A stretch of DNA of 57,287 bases from Chloroflexota bacterium (GTDB lineage: Bacteria; Chloroflexota; Anaerolineae; Anaerolineales; Villigracilaceae), in contig JAPLGS010000137.1 of assembly GCA_026390015.1 (NCBI GenBank), positions 1 through 57,287 of the forward strand, written 5' to 3'. A model generated the notes under the pieces. It was not told where the DNA came from. It did no database searches and worked only from the letters and a program-made list of their open reading frames with translations. This document shows, in pieces, positions 41,843 to 52,451 of the stretch. Position 1 is the first letter of the stretch. Each line of letters begins with the position of its first letter. The translations under genes were made by a program, and so were the position numbers.

Positions 41843-42577
41843 ATGGCCGCACTTGGAATTAGTCCTGGTTTTCTCATTGTTCAGATCATCGCGTTCATTA
41901 TTGTCTTGCTGACGTTGAACGCGTGGGTCTACAAGCCCATGCTGGATATGATGGAGTCTCGTAAACAGAAGATCGCGCAAGGTTTGGAAGATGCCCGCGT
42001 CGCAGCTGAAGCCCGTAAGGATGCGGAGAAAGAAGCCGCAAAAATCCTTACTGCCGCGCAAACCGAAGCTGGCAAGATCGTTCGGGAAGCAACTGAACGC
42101 GCCTTATCAGCTGGTAAAGATGTAAAAGTTGCTGCAGAAGCCGAAGCTGCCAAAGCTCGTGTAGTCGCAATGGCCGAGGCCGACCTCGAACGTAATCGTA
42201 TTCTTGGTGATTTGCGCGGGCAAGTTGCCGCTCTTGCACTTGCTGCAGCCAACAAACTTGTTGGCGAAGCATTGGATGAGAAAAAGCAACATGTATTGAT
42301 TGATGAATTCTTTTCCGGTGTTAAATCTGGAAAAGTGGTTGTTCTTGATGATGCTGACTTCAAGGGTGATTCTGCTGAAGTCACCAGCGCCTTGCCACTC
42401 AACGATAAAGAACAGAGTACCGTTAAAAAGAGTGTTCTCCAAAAAATTGGCGCGAAAGATGTTGCCTTCCGCGTAGATCCATCCATACTTGGCGGCTTGG
42501 TCATTAAGGTCGGTGATAAGGTGGTTGATGGTTCTGTGGCCGGTAAACTCGAAGGCCTAAGACAGAGTTTAAAGTAA
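41843..42577 (+). CDS. atpF: F-type ATP synthase b-delta fusion protein
   Basis: The 244-residue protein begins like subunit b: a membrane helix (8-27), KPMLDMMESRKQKI and a long Ala/Glu/Lys coiled coil to about residue 160. From about 164 to the end it matches the C-terminal domain of subunit delta/OSCP: VTSALPLNDKEQ, then FRVDPSILGGLVIKVGDKV and the ending DGSVAGKLEGLRQSLK. The helical N-terminal domain of delta, which caps F1 by binding the alpha N-termini, has no counterpart. b-delta fusions are known in mycobacteria but keep a whole delta. It is the last F-type gene here; no alpha, gamma, beta or epsilon gene follows. Confidence 0.9.
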   Translation: MAALGISPGFLIVQIIAFIIVLLTLNAWVYKPMLDMMESRKQKIAQGLEDARVAAEARKDAEKEAAKILTAAQTEAGKIVREATERALSAGKDVKVAAEAEAAKARVVAMAEADLERNRILGDLRGQVAALALAAANKLVGEALDEKKQHVLIDEFFSGVKSGKVVVLDDADFKGDSAEVTSALPLNDKEQSTVKKSVLQKIGAKDVAFRVDPSILGGLVIKVGDKVVDGSVAGKLEGLRQSLK

Positions 42578-42600
42578 GCAGTCAAAAAATAAATGTTTGT

Positions 42601-42645
42601 AAATTAAAGATCCTGGCAATTATTGTCAGGATCTTTAATTTATTT
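42601..42645 (+). terminator. Strong terminator ending the Fo cluster
   Basis: A stem of about 18 bp (AAATTAAAGATCCTGGCAA pairing with its complement up to 42641, one G-U pair) with a tight loop is followed by an AT-rich tail (TTATTTAT). It separates the F-type genes from the V/A-type operon. Confidence 0.85.
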
Positions 42646-42719
42646 ATCCCATCCGTATAAAATAATTCCACGAAAAAATGTTGGATTATAGGGAGTTTTT
42701 ATTAATTCCAATTTAGACC

Positions 42720-42748
42720 TTGTTTGTCTGGTGTTTCTCATTTACAAT
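42720..42748 (+). promoter_or_regulatory. Promoter of the V/A-type ATPase operon
   Basis: TTGTTT (42720-42725), 17 bases, TACAAT (42743-42748). This gives a leader of about 35 bases before the ATG at 42790, which carries a GAGG ribosome site. It supports independent transcription of the second ATPase. Confidence 0.5.
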
Positions 42749-42789
42749 AGCGCACATTAATCATCAATTCTTGGCGAGGCGAAATTCGT

Positions 42790-43101
42790 ATGAACGAGAA
42801 TCGGATCCAGCAAGTTCTTGAAATCGAAAAGCAAGCGCAGGAAATACATGAAGCAGCAATTCGGGAAGCCCAACAACTGCCGATTTTAGCAGAACAGGAA
42901 TCTCAGGCTGTAATAGAAAAGGCTCGGGTTGCAGCGCAACAAGAAGCCCGTGAACTTATCGCTAATGCTCAGGCGACGGAAGAAACAGCCCGCATTCTGG
43001 CGGCGGCTGAGGGAAAAAATAATCAGGTCGAAGCGCTGGCCATGAGCAATTTTGACCGCGCCGTCAACTACATTTTGGATCGTGTAACTGGTATAGAATA
43101 A
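42790..43101 (+). CDS. ntpH: V/A-type ATPase subunit G/H (peripheral stalk)
   Basis: The 103-residue protein is almost wholly a Glu/Ala/Gln-rich coiled coil (residues 5-75), with a short hydrophobic C-terminal helix (AMSNFDRAVNYILDRVTG). This is the form of peripheral-stalk subunits AhaH/NtpF/VatH that pair with subunit E. It is the first gene of the operon, 3 bases before subunit C. Confidence 0.8.
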   Translation: MNENRIQQVLEIEKQAQEIHEAAIREAQQLPILAEQESQAVIEKARVAAQQEARELIANAQATEETARILAAAEGKNNQVEALAMSNFDRAVNYILDRVTGIE

Positions 43102-43104
43102 CTC

Positions 43105-44175
43105 ATGGCGGCAAGCGGCGTTTCAGGATATGCGGCTATTAGTGCGCGGGTGCGCGCTATGTACTCGTCTCTATTAAGTCCGCAGGAAATGGCTCGATTG
43201 AGTGACTCTCCTGATTTTCAATCCCTACTAGCACAACTTAAACCCACAATTTATGGTTCTTACATCGAAGAATTAAAAGAAAAAGAGCTTACGCCTCGCA
43301 GGGTGGTATTTCAGATTAAAGGGCGCCTTGCAGATGTCTATGATAGCGTCATCCATATGGCACCTGAACATACCCGTCCGCTGCTTACTCAGCTTTATCG
43401 TTATTTCGAAGTGGAAAATCTAAAAGCTGTGTTGCGAGGTATTGTAACTGACCCAACCTGGGAGCGCGTGCGTGATGTACTTTTCCCCTATGGCTCGATG
43501 AGCGTATTGCCTTTGCAGGCGATGGTGGAGGCAGGAAACGTATCCGCCGCAGTCGAATTGCTGCGTGGTACAGTTTACGAGGAAACGCTTTCATTTGCCA
43601 TGAAGCGTTACAGCGCCGAACAAAATCTTTTTCCGCTGGAAGTGGCGTTGGACTTAAATTATTGGCGAAAACTATGGCAGGAAACCAAGCGCCTGCCAAG
43701 TAAAGATCAACAGCAGGCATTGCGCGTTGTGGGGTCATTAATCGATATGAACAACCTGATGTGGGCCATTCGTTATCGGGTCTACCATGAACTCTCTGAA
43801 GAAGAATTAATTAACTACACACTACCATTTGGCTATCACCTCCGTGATGATGATATTCGTTCAATCGCCGCTGGAGCGGATATTGCTTCTGTGGTGCAGC
43901 GAGTCTACCCTGGCATCCCGGACTTGAATATCCTGCTTGAAGAACCACGCAGCGGATTGCCGTTGTTGGAATTACAGCTAAAGCAAAACCTCATGAGACA
44001 GTGTATGGCTGCTTTTGTTGGAGATCCCTTTCATATTGGCATACCGCTTGCATATCTTGTATTATGCGAACTTGAAATACAGGATATGACCGTGTTGCTT
44101 GAAGCAATGTTTTCGCGAGTATCAGAAGAGAAGTATCGACCCTACCTCTTAAAAACAGCGTTAGTTAAAGCGTAG
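43105..44175 (+). CDS. ntpC: V/A-type ATPase subunit C (d-type connector)
   Basis: The 356-residue helical protein of the AC39 family forms the socket between the central shaft and the membrane ring. Family patterns include the N-terminal GYAAISARVRAMYSSLLS, YFEVENLKAVLRG near residue 100 and RYRVYHELSEEELINYTLPFGY near 225. The length is close to that of Thermus subunit C. It has no obvious Shine-Dalgarno site, so it is probably coupled to translation of the preceding gene. Confidence 0.9.
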   Translation: MAASGVSGYAAISARVRAMYSSLLSPQEMARLSDSPDFQSLLAQLKPTIYGSYIEELKEKELTPRRVVFQIKGRLADVYDSVIHMAPEHTRPLLTQLYRYFEVENLKAVLRGIVTDPTWERVRDVLFPYGSMSVLPLQAMVEAGNVSAAVELLRGTVYEETLSFAMKRYSAEQNLFPLEVALDLNYWRKLWQETKRLPSKDQQQALRVVGSLIDMNNLMWAIRYRVYHELSEEELINYTLPFGYHLRDDDIRSIAAGADIASVVQRVYPGIPDLNILLEEPRSGLPLLELQLKQNLMRQCMAAFVGDPFHIGIPLAYLVLCELEIQDMTVLLEAMFSRVSEEKYRPYLLKTALVKA

Positions 44176-44249
44176 AAACTTGAATGATCGTCGGTTCGCC
44201 GAAACGCAAGTGGTAGAAAAATAAAAACGTTAGAGAGACCGGAGAAGCC

Positions 44250-46223
44250 ATGTTCTTTCCAAAAGAGATGATGGAAATTGAGTTGATTGTTCCTGCAAAA
44301 GACCTGCTTGCAGTGACAAAGGTATTAAGCGGGCATGGTGTTTTCCACCAGGCAGATAGTAGTTATCCCAGCCTCGGAAGCGGCAATACCTGGCAGGAAA
44401 GCGCGGCTGGATACGCCGGACTTGAACGTCGAATCCAGGTTATTATGCAGACCTTATCCATTGATGAAGGCCAGCCTCAAGCAAATAAAGAATTTGAAAC
44501 GATGGGTGACCTTGACGTGATCCGTTCCGCGGTTGAAGGAATGGAAGACGAAGTTAAACAGGCGACAGATCAACGTATCGCTGAAAAGAAACGGCTTGAA
44601 CAACTCGAAAGCACTCTTCATCAACTTCAACCTGTTGCTGACATCGATCTCGACATTAGTTCCATGCGAAACTCACGCTATTTATTTTCGATGCTTGGAC
44701 AGATCCCGGCGGCAAATGTAGAGCGATTGCAGACCAGCCTTGCGCGCGTCCCAAATGTTTTTCTAACTTTGCGTTCAGACATATCCAAGCCTGTTGTCTG
44801 GCTGGCTGGAACACAAGCCAACGCTGATGTTTTAGAACGCGCCGCCCGCAGCGCGTATTTGAGTCCTTTAACCCTGCCGGAAGAATATCAGGGCACACCC
44901 GCAAAGATCATCGCCGCGCTTCAAACTACGATCGAGAGTACAAATCGTAAGATCGCTGATCTGGAGGTAACATTAGCTCAAATTGGAAAAACTCGCATCG
45001 AACAATTACGTGCCTTGTTGTGGGATGTGCATGCGAGCCGAGTCATGGCTGAAGCAATCGTCCGATTTGGACAACTTCGTTATACCTATGTGGTCACAGG
45101 TTGGGTGCAAAGCGACGATATGGAAAGTTTGACTCAAAGACTCAAAACAGCATCCAAAGAAATTCTAATTGAAACATTGCCAACTACGCGTAGCGGGTTT
45201 AACTCAAATGTGCCTGTTGCCATGCAAAACTCGAAATTTTTGAAACCCTTCCAAATGCTGGTTAATACATATTCACGGCCCCGCTACGGTGAATTAGATC
45301 CAACATGGTTTATCGTATTCATGTTCCCGTTTCTGTTCGGTGCGATGTTTGGAGACATAGGGCAGGGCTTGGTCCTGGCTTTGCTCGGATACCTTATGGC
45401 AAGCAAAAAAGTAAAGGCTCTAAGCGGATTATCAGGATTGGGAGGGGTTGTTGCCTTGTGTGGAGCATCTGCTACTTTGTTTGGATTCCTCTATGGGAGT
45501 ATTTTTGGCTTTGAAGAGGATGTCCATATTTTTGGTATGAAATTGGAGCCGCTCTGGATAAGCCCGATCCACCATATTATGGATGTTCTCATGGTTGCCG
45601 TTGGCGCAGGTGTGGTACTGCTGATCCTTGCCTATTTGATCGGCATTTTCAACTACACGGTATCAAAAGAACGAGGGCATTTATTATTTGGGCACAACGG
45701 AATCGCCGGGTTCGTTTTATATTTATCGCTTTTGGGATTTGGCGGCGCATCTTTCGGTGTATTGCCTGTTTCGCCAACTGTGTTTTTAGCGCTGGCAATT
45801 TTCGCTGGGATAGGGGTTTTATTCTCTGAGGTATTCATCCATCTTGTGGAGGGTCACAGACCCTTGATAGACGGCGGGATCGGCACTTATTTAATCCAGG
45901 CTGGCGTTGAACTGTTTGAAGTCATCATCAGTATGTTAAGCAACACCCTTTCCTATGTGCGCGTGGGCGCCTTTGCTGTGGCGCATGGCGGTCTGAGTCA
46001 GGCGATTTTCATTCTGGCTAGATTGGCAGGCGGGGGTGAGGATGGCGGGTTTGGTTACTGGATTACGATCATCCTAGGCAATCTGTTCATCATTGGCTTT
46101 GAAGGATTGATCGTCGGCATTCAAACCATGCGCCTCTCGTATTATGAATTCTTTAGCAAGTTCTTTACAGGCGGTGGAATGCGCTTTGAACCGTTGACGT
46201 TGAAGCCTGTGCAGGAAGAGTAA
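44250..46223 (+). CDS. ntpI: V/A-type ATPase subunit I (a-type)
   Basis: The 657-residue stator subunit has a cytoplasmic N-terminal half (1-345) with long coiled-coil arms and a C-terminal half of about eight membrane helices beginning at WFIVFMFPFLFGAMFGDIGQG. The essential arginine that faces the c-ring lies in TLSYVRVGAFAVAHGGLSQ. Length and topology match the bacterial NtpI/archaeal AtpI family. GGAG precedes the ATG. Confidence 0.95.
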   Translation: MFFPKEMMEIELIVPAKDLLAVTKVLSGHGVFHQADSSYPSLGSGNTWQESAAGYAGLERRIQVIMQTLSIDEGQPQANKEFETMGDLDVIRSAVEGMEDEVKQATDQRIAEKKRLEQLESTLHQLQPVADIDLDISSMRNSRYLFSMLGQIPAANVERLQTSLARVPNVFLTLRSDISKPVVWLAGTQANADVLERAARSAYLSPLTLPEEYQGTPAKIIAALQTTIESTNRKIADLEVTLAQIGKTRIEQLRALLWDVHASRVMAEAIVRFGQLRYTYVVTGWVQSDDMESLTQRLKTASKEILIETLPTTRSGFNSNVPVAMQNSKFLKPFQMLVNTYSRPRYGELDPTWFIVFMFPFLFGAMFGDIGQGLVLALLGYLMASKKVKALSGLSGLGGVVALCGASATLFGFLYGSIFGFEEDVHIFGMKLEPLWISPIHHIMDVLMVAVGAGVVLLILAYLIGIFNYTVSKERGHLLFGHNGIAGFVLYLSLLGFGGASFGVLPVSPTVFLALAIFAGIGVLFSEVFIHLVEGHRPLIDGGIGTYLIQAGVELFEVIISMLSNTLSYVRVGAFAVAHGGLSQAIFILARLAGGGEDGGFGYWITIILGNLFIIGFEGLIVGIQTMRLSYYEFFSKFFTGGGMRFEPLTLKPVQEE

Positions 46224-46292
46224 TTGAAAATATTATTCAGATTTTGAAAAAAATAATTATACAAGAATATAAAATCATATTTCAAGGAGTAA

Positions 46293-46733
<441 letters not shown>

Positions 46734-46739
46734 CACGCA

Positions 46740-47045
46740 ATGAAAGTTTTGGTGATCGGCCATCCAGAAGCAGTCTTAGGTTTTTCCTTGGCCGGCGTAA
46801 ACGGTCAGGCGGCTTCGACTGCTGATGAAGCTAATCAGGCGCTTGATAATGCTTTTGCAACGAAAGATATCGGCATTATTCTGGTCACTCAGGATATAGC
46901 CGGAATGATCCAATCTAGAGTCGAAGACCTCAAATTGCACAGCACAATTCCGCTGGTTGTGGAGATCCCATCTCCAGCCGGTGTATCAGCGGACCAACCC
47001 TCCCTTAGCCAGATCGTGCTTCGCGCCATCGGAATTAAGTTATAG
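46740..47045 (+). CDS. ntpG: V/A-type ATPase subunit F
   Basis: The 101-residue Rossmann-like protein of the central shaft shows the family pattern VIGHPEAVLGFSLAGV at the start and GIILVTQDIAGMIQ in the middle. PLVVEIPSPAG follows near the end. It starts 6 bases after subunit K. Gene letters for this family differ between species. Confidence 0.9.
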   Translation: MKVLVIGHPEAVLGFSLAGVNGQAASTADEANQALDNAFATKDIGIILVTQDIAGMIQSRVEDLKLHSTIPLVVEIPSPAGVSADQPSLSQIVLRAIGIKL

Positions 47046-47104
47046 AAATCCTGCCTGCTTCACGTGTATGTTGAGTGAGGCAGAAATCAATTGGTGGTTT
47101 ACTT

Positions 47105-47725
47105 ATGAAACCTGAAGAAGAGAATATCGAAAATCTTTCACGCGCCATCCTGTTTGAAGCGAAGTCAGACGCAGAGCAAATTCAAACAGACGCCAAAGAG
47201 AAAGCTGATGCGATTCGACAGCAGGCGCAGCAACGGGCAGAGTCTGAGCGCAAAGAAATCATGGAGCGCGCCAAGCAGGACGCGGAGCGCATCCGCAGCC
47301 AGGTCGTTGCCACGGCTCAAATGAAGGCGCGTACTTTGCAGTTGGAACATCGCGAAAAACTACTGGACAAAGTATTTAATGCCGCAAAAGAAAAATTAGC
47401 CAGTCTGCAAAAGCGGCCTGATTATGACAAAGTTGTGGCCGAACTTCTTAGAGAAGCAGTTACCCAATTGAAAGTTGATCAGGCTGAGGTGCGGGTTGAC
47501 GCGGCGACTCAAAAAGTTTTGAAAGAACAAACACTGAGCGAACTGTCCAAAGAATTGAAGACCCAACTCTCCATTGGGAAAGCGCTTGAGGATGGATTGG
47601 GTATCGTTATTAATGCAGACCACGGACGATTACATTATGATAATACACTGGAGACTCGCTTGAACCGATTGCAGAGTGCGCTTCGTTCGGCGGTATATCA
47701 CGTGCTGATGGGAGAAAAACTATGA
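47105..47725 (+). CDS. ntpE: V/A-type ATPase subunit E (peripheral stalk)
   Basis: The 206-residue protein has an N-terminal coiled coil rich in Ala, Glu, Lys and Arg (residues 5-85), then a globular C-terminal domain with KVVAELLREAVTQL and GLGIVINADHGRLHYDNTLE typical of subunit E. It should pair with the G/H subunit to tie A3B3 to subunit I. ATG 47105 is chosen over a GTG ten codons upstream because family sequence begins here. It overlaps the subunit A gene by 4 bases. Confidence 0.92.
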   Translation: MKPEEENIENLSRAILFEAKSDAEQIQTDAKEKADAIRQQAQQRAESERKEIMERAKQDAERIRSQVVATAQMKARTLQLEHREKLLDKVFNAAKEKLASLQKRPDYDKVVAELLREAVTQLKVDQAEVRVDAATQKVLKEQTLSELSKELKTQLSIGKALEDGLGIVINADHGRLHYDNTLETRLNRLQSALRSAVYHVLMGEKL

Positions 47726-49488
47726 GCGAGCAGGTCGGCGTAGTAACCTGGATCAGCGGGCCCGTTGTCAGAGCGCGTGGTTCGCGTTATGTTGGTATGC
47801 TTGAATTGGTCGAAGTTGGAGAGGATCGGCTCGTCGGTGAAGTGATCGGTTTAAATGGTGACATCATCACGGTCCAAGTATATGAAGAAACCTCGGGCAT
47901 GAAGCCTGGCGCACCTGTGTATGGTACCGGCTTGCCCCTTTCTGTTGAGCTTGGCCCCGGCTTATTGAAGAGTATTTTTGATGGAGTTCAGCGTCCATTA
48001 CCATTGATCGAAATAGAATCGGGTTCATTCATTGGACGCGGCATGCGCCTCGACCCGCTTTATCGAAAAGACCGCTGGAAGTTCAACCCGACTGCAAAAG
48101 TTGGAGATGTAGTTTCGCGCAGCGCGATCATCGGCACAGTGATGGAGACGGAAACTTTCGAACATCGCATCATGGTGCCTGCGGATCTTTCCGGCACTTT
48201 GACTTGGGTCGCGCCTGCCGGTGACTATACAATCGAAGACCCAATCGCAAAATTAAAAGTTGGCAATGAAGAAAAAGTGTTGACCATGCTTCAGCGTTGG
48301 CCTGTTCGTAGACCGCGCCCATACATGACTCGTATGCGCGGTACCACGCCTTTGATCACGGGTCAGCGCGTATTGGATACATTCTTCCCCGTTTCAAAAG
48401 GCGGCGCGGCGGGCATCCCCGGGCCGTTTGGTTCGGGAAAAACTGTCACCCAGCATAGCATCGCGAAATGGGCTGACGCGCAAGTCATTGTTTATATTGG
48501 ATGCGGTGAACGCGGCAACGAAATGACCGAAGTGCTGCAGGAATTCCCGCATCTTGTAGATCCACGCAGCGGCCGCCCACTAATGGAACGCACTGTATTG
48601 ATCGCGAACACATCCAACATGCCGGTTGCGGCGCGTGAAGCCAGTATTTATACAGGAATTACCATCGCCGAATATTATCGTGATATGGGATATCACGTGG
48701 CGTTGATGGCTGATTCAACCTCCCGGTGGGCTGAAGCTTTGCGCGAGGTCTCTGGTCGTCTGGAAGAAATGCCCGCCGAAGAAGGCTACCCCGCTTATCT
48801 GGCTGGGCGTTTGGCTGAATTTTATGAACGCGCCGGTTATGTCGAAACCATGAACGATCATATCGGTTCCGTTACCATCGTTGGCGCGGTATCTCCGCCT
48901 GGCGGTGACTTCTCCGAGCCGGTCACCCAGCATACCAAACGTTTTATCCGCTGCTTCTGGGCTTTGGATAAATCATTGTCATCGGCGCGTCACTTCCCAT
49001 CCATCAACTGGCTGGATAGTTATAGCGAATATTTGGATGATGTGGCAGACTGGTGGCAGGAAAAAGTTGGCAAAGATTGGTTGAAAATGCGCAACCATGC
49101 CATGGAACTTCTAAGTGAAGAGAGCCGCCTTTCACAGATCGTGAAACTGGTCGGCCCGGATGCCCTTCCTGACGAGGAACGTTTGGTTTTGGAAACATCA
49201 CGCCTGCTTCGTGAAGGATTCCTTCAGCAGAATGCAATGGATAAAGTGGATGCTTTTTCCACGATCCAAAAACAGATTCGCATGTTGGAGCTCATCTTGT
49301 ATTTCCATGAACGCGGGTTGCGAATTGTCAAACACGGTGCGCCTATTTCCTTGATCCATAACCTGCCAATCGTGGATACACTCATTCGTATGAAGAGCAT
49401 TGTGCCAAATGAAGAGCTGGAAAAGATGGACGATATTCAAAAACAAATTGACGACCAAATGAGTCAATTGGATGTGGAGTACCGATGA
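47722..49488 (+). CDS. ntpA: V/A-type ATPase catalytic subunit A
   Basis: The 588-residue catalytic subunit has the P-loop GPFGSGKT (residues 234-241, K240). The catalytic glutamate region is in [14 protein letters not shown], and the non-homologous insert typical of A/V-type subunits lies between about 115 and 200. [23 protein letters not shown] is canonical. ATGA overlaps link it to both neighbours (subunits E and B), so translation is probably coupled. Full length, with no missing residues. Confidence 0.97.
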   Translation: MSEQVGVVTWISGPVVRARGSRYVGMLELVEVGEDRLVGEVIGLNGDIITVQVYEETSGMKPGAPVYGTGLPLSVELGPGLLKSIFDGVQRPLPLIEIESGSFIGRGMRLDPLYRKDRWKFNPTAKVGDVVSRSAIIGTVMETETFEHRIMVPADLSGTLTWVAPAGDYTIEDPIAKLKVGNEEKVLTMLQRWPVRRPRPYMTRMRGTTPLITGQRVLDTFFPVSKGGAAGIPGPFGSGKTVTQHSIAKWADAQVIVYIGCGERGNEMTEVLQEFPHLVDPRSGRPLMERTVLIANTSNMPVAAREASIYTGITIAEYYRDMGYHVALMADSTSRWAEALREVSGRLEEMPAEEGYPAYLAGRLAEFYERAGYVETMNDHIGSVTIVGAVSPPGGDFSEPVTQHTKRFIRCFWALDKSLSSARHFPSINWLDSYSEYLDDVADWWQEKVGKDWLKMRNHAMELLSEESRLSQIVKLVGPDALPDEERLVLETSRLLREGFLQQNAMDKVDAFSTIQKQIRMLELILYFHERGLRIVKHGAPISLIHNLPIVDTLIRMKSIVPNEELEKMDDIQKQIDDQMSQLDVEYR

Positions 49489-50912
49489 GTGACGTAATTG
49501 TACAAAGCGGCCAGGAAGTTGTTGGCGTTAGCCGAATTACCGGCCCAATTATGATTGTTGAAGGCGCTGCGAATGTTAGCTATGATGAAGTAGTGGAGAT
49601 TCGCGATGGGCGTGGCAATCTGCGCCGCGGACGTGTGCTGGAAGTGGGCGAGAAAACATGCGTGGTTCAGGTGTTTGCCGGTTCAACCGGCCTGTCCATT
49701 GATGGCACGCGCGTCCGTTTTCTGGGTGATACTTTGCGCATCCCCGTTGCGGAAGAAATGCTAGGACGGGTCTTTGACGGTTTGGGCAATCCACTCGATG
49801 GCGGCCCCCAGCCTTTAACCGATCATTTCGCAGATGTTAATGGCCAGCCGATTAATCCGACTGCGCGTATTTATCCACGTGACTATATTCAAACCGGCGT
49901 TTCTGCCATCGATGGCTTGAATACACTTTTACGCGGACAGAAATTGCCCATTTTTTCCGGCGCAGGCATGCCTCACGATCAACTCGCTGCTCAAATCGTA
50001 CGTCAGGCGACCCTGGGTGCGCCTACAGATGCGCCATCCGCTGAAGCCGAACAGTTTGCGATCGTGTTTGCCGCCATGGGTGTTAAACATGATGTGGCTA
50101 ATTTCTTCCGCCGTTCTTTTACAGACAGCGGCGCCCTTACTCGTGTGGCAATGTTCCTCAATCTGGCAGATGACCCCCCAGTCGAACGTCTTGTGACTCC
50201 GCGCGCGGCGCTGACTCTTGCTGAATATCTTGCCTACGAAAAAGGAATGCATGTGTTGGTCGTCCTGACAGATATGACTAACTATTGCGAAGCCCTTCGT
50301 CAGATCTCCAACATTCGCGGAGAAGTGCCCAGCCGAAAAGGTTATCCGGGTTATCTTTATAGCGACCTTGCTTCCTTGTATGAACGCACTGGCCGTATTC
50401 GTACCAGCGAGGGCTCCATCACACAGATCCCAATTTTGACCATGCCCAGTGATGACATTACACACCCGGTTCCAGACTTGACAGGGTATATTACTGAAGG
50501 TCAGATCACACTTGGCCGTGAGTTGGATCACTCCGGCATATATCCGCCCATCGCTGTGTTACCCAGCCTTTCCCGTTTGATGAAGGACGGCATAGGTCAG
50601 GGGCGCACTCGCGGGGATCATCCACGTTGGGGTGCACAACTCTATGCCGCATATGCTCACATGCAGGATGTGCGCTCGTTGGCCTCCGTCATCGGCGAAG
50701 AGGAATTGGGTGAGGTGGATCAGAAATACCTGAAGTTTGGCCGTGCGTTTGAAAAAGAATTTATCAATCAATCTCCAACCGAAAATCGCACCATTGAACA
50801 AACCTTAAGTATTGGCTGGCGTTTGCTTTCGATGCTGCCGAAAGATGAGCTGACGCGCGTAAGTCTGGATGAGTTAAAACAATACTACCAGGGCGAAGAT
50901 GCCAAACATTAA
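49485..50912 (+). CDS. ntpB: V/A-type ATPase regulatory subunit B
   Basis: The 475-residue non-catalytic subunit carries the degenerate P-loop [19 protein letters not shown], as usual for B subunits. Further conserved segments are FNTLLRGQ-type ([11 protein letters not shown]), [16 protein letters not shown] and [22 protein letters not shown]. It overlaps subunit A by 4 bases and subunit D by 14 bases. Confidence 0.97.
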   Translation: MSDVIVQSGQEVVGVSRITGPIMIVEGAANVSYDEVVEIRDGRGNLRRGRVLEVGEKTCVVQVFAGSTGLSIDGTRVRFLGDTLRIPVAEEMLGRVFDGLGNPLDGGPQPLTDHFADVNGQPINPTARIYPRDYIQTGVSAIDGLNTLLRGQKLPIFSGAGMPHDQLAAQIVRQATLGAPTDAPSAEAEQFAIVFAAMGVKHDVANFFRRSFTDSGALTRVAMFLNLADDPPVERLVTPRAALTLAEYLAYEKGMHVLVVLTDMTNYCEALRQISNIRGEVPSRKGYPGYLYSDLASLYERTGRIRTSEGSITQIPILTMPSDDITHPVPDLTGYITEGQITLGRELDHSGIYPPIAVLPSLSRLMKDGIGQGRTRGDHPRWGAQLYAAYAHMQDVRSLASVIGEEELGEVDQKYLKFGRAFEKEFINQSPTENRTIEQTLSIGWRLLSMLPKDELTRVSLDELKQYYQGEDAKH

Positions 50913-51543
50913 TGTTGCGCCAACTCGCACAAACCTGATCCGCATCAAAAAAGACTTGCGCTTTGCACGCGAGGGTTACGAGATTTTGGATCGCAAGCGA
51001 GAAGTGCTGACTACTGAACTGGTTCGCGTGGCACATGAAGCAGACGTCATCCAAAAGGAAGTGTGGAAACTTTTGGAAACTGCTTACGGCGCATTGGAAA
51101 AAGCCCGGCTGACCCTCGGTAGTGACCGTGTGGAATGGGCCGCACTTGCCGCAAATAAAACAGTCGATATTCACATCAAGCTGCGTGGCATTATGGGCGT
51201 TGCAATACCCATGATCGAAGCAAGAGGCGAACCCCAGAAAATGCTTTATAGTTTGAGCGGTACAAATGCGGCCTTGGATGAAGCGGCTGCGGCTTTTCGT
51301 GAAGTCCTGATAAAAACCCCCCAACTATCCATGCTGGTGACAACTGTCTGGAGATTGGCTGGTGAACTTCGTAAAACCCAGCGCCGCGTGAATGCCCTGC
51401 AGCATATTTTTATCCCTGAATATGAGCAAACCGTAACTTTTATTGTTAGTTCACTTGAAGAACGCGAACGTGAAGAAATATTCCGTCTCAAATGGCTAAA
51501 GACAAAAATGAATAAACAAGCCGCAGATGCGTCTACCCGCTGA
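50899..51543 (+). CDS. ntpD: V/A-type ATPase subunit D (central shaft)
   Basis: The 214-residue protein folds as two long helices forming the rotating shaft. The N-terminal [18 protein letters not shown] and the C-terminal [20 protein letters not shown] with [14 protein letters not shown] are family signatures. It is the last gene of the nine-gene operon (H-C-I-K-F-E-A-B-D). No obvious hairpin terminator is found in the 160 bases after it. Confidence 0.96.
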   Translation: MPNINVAPTRTNLIRIKKDLRFAREGYEILDRKREVLTTELVRVAHEADVIQKEVWKLLETAYGALEKARLTLGSDRVEWAALAANKTVDIHIKLRGIMGVAIPMIEARGEPQKMLYSLSGTNAALDEAAAAFREVLIKTPQLSMLVTTVWRLAGELRKTQRRVNALQHIFIPEYEQTVTFIVSSLEEREREEIFRLKWLKTKMNKQAADASTR

Positions 51544-51704
51544 ATTTATTGGTAAAATAAGAAGATAATTGCGGCTTTGCGATTAATAAATTTTGCCAAA
51601 GATCACAATTATAAAAAACACACTAACCTTAGAATATGACCATTCATTTTAAATGAGTTTGTGTTTTGCAATGCAAAAATTATGATGCGGATAAAGGAGT
51701 TTAT

Positions 51705-52346
51705 ATGAATATTGGCGTATTAGGTACGGGGGTGGTTGGGCAAACCATCGGGTCCAAATTGGTCCAATTGGGGCATACTGTGATGATGGGTTCCCGCGAC
51801 GAGGCAAACTCGAAGGCGGTTACCTGGGCAAAACAGGAAGGTAGCAAGGCGCTTTTTGGTAATTTTGCCGGTGCTGCTGCATTTGGTGAGATTATTTTCA
51901 ATTGCACATTGGGAACCGCTTCCCTGGAAGCCTTGAAACAGGCTGGGGCTGAAAATATGAAAGGTAAAATTTTGATAGATACAGCCAATCCAATTGACTA
52001 CGAGGGCGATTGGTCACTAACTGTTTGCAACACAGATTCTTTGGGTGAACAGATTCAACGCGCATTCCCAGATACACATGTGGTAAAGAGTTTGAATATA
52101 ATAAATTATAGTGTCATTGTTAATCCAGAGAAACTTCTTGAACGGACTGATATTTTTGTAAACGGTAATAGCGCCGATGCAAAGGCTGCCGTCTCGTCCA
52201 TTCTGAGATCATTCGGATGGACATCAATCATTGACCTCGGCGATATCACCAGCTCGCGCGCAGTTGAAATGTATATGGCTTTGTGGCATGTATTGCGTGT
52301 CGCTACTTCCTCACGTCGATTCAATATTAAAGTTGTGCAGTCCTGA
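51705..52346 (+). CDS. NADPH-dependent F420 reductase-like dehydrogenase
   Basis: The 213-residue protein opens with the Rossmann motif GVLGTGVVGQTIGSKL and GHTVMMGSRD, where the Arg suggests NADP preference. LIDTANPIDYEG and VVKSLNIINYSV follow. It belongs to the family of NADPH:F420 oxidoreductases and relatives found in many bacteria without F420, so the actual electron partner is uncertain. ATG 51705 with AAAGGAG upstream is chosen over an earlier in-frame start. A strong terminator follows. Confidence 0.85.
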   Translation: MNIGVLGTGVVGQTIGSKLVQLGHTVMMGSRDEANSKAVTWAKQEGSKALFGNFAGAAAFGEIIFNCTLGTASLEALKQAGAENMKGKILIDTANPIDYEGDWSLTVCNTDSLGEQIQRAFPDTHVVKSLNIINYSVIVNPEKLLERTDIFVNGNSADAKAAVSSILRSFGWTSIIDLGDITSSRAVEMYMALWHVLRVATSSRRFNIKVVQS

Positions 52347-52362
52347 TCTGTTAGGTAAAATC

Positions 52363-52397
52363 AAAGGGCTTTGGTAAAATTACCAAAGCCCTTTTTT
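52363..52397 (+). terminator. Rho-independent terminator before murE
   Basis: A perfect 14-bp stem AAAGGGCTTTGGTA/TACCAAAGCCCTTT with loop AAAT is followed by a T-run. It ends the dehydrogenase transcript. Confidence 0.92.
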
Positions 52398-52451
52398 ATT
52401 TTAAACAATGATCTTCTTGGGCTGATCTGTAAATGGAGTATAGCGAGAGAG

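Noticed and set aside
42578-42789. Missed F1 genes between the Fo cluster and the V/A-type operon
   Set aside because: Only 212 bases, filled by a terminator and a promoter; no room for any F1 subunit.
49929-50531. 200-codon frame antisense to subunit B (and a similar one at 50764-51324)
   Set aside because: Long only because the GC-rich sense genes avoid stops in that frame; no start signals.
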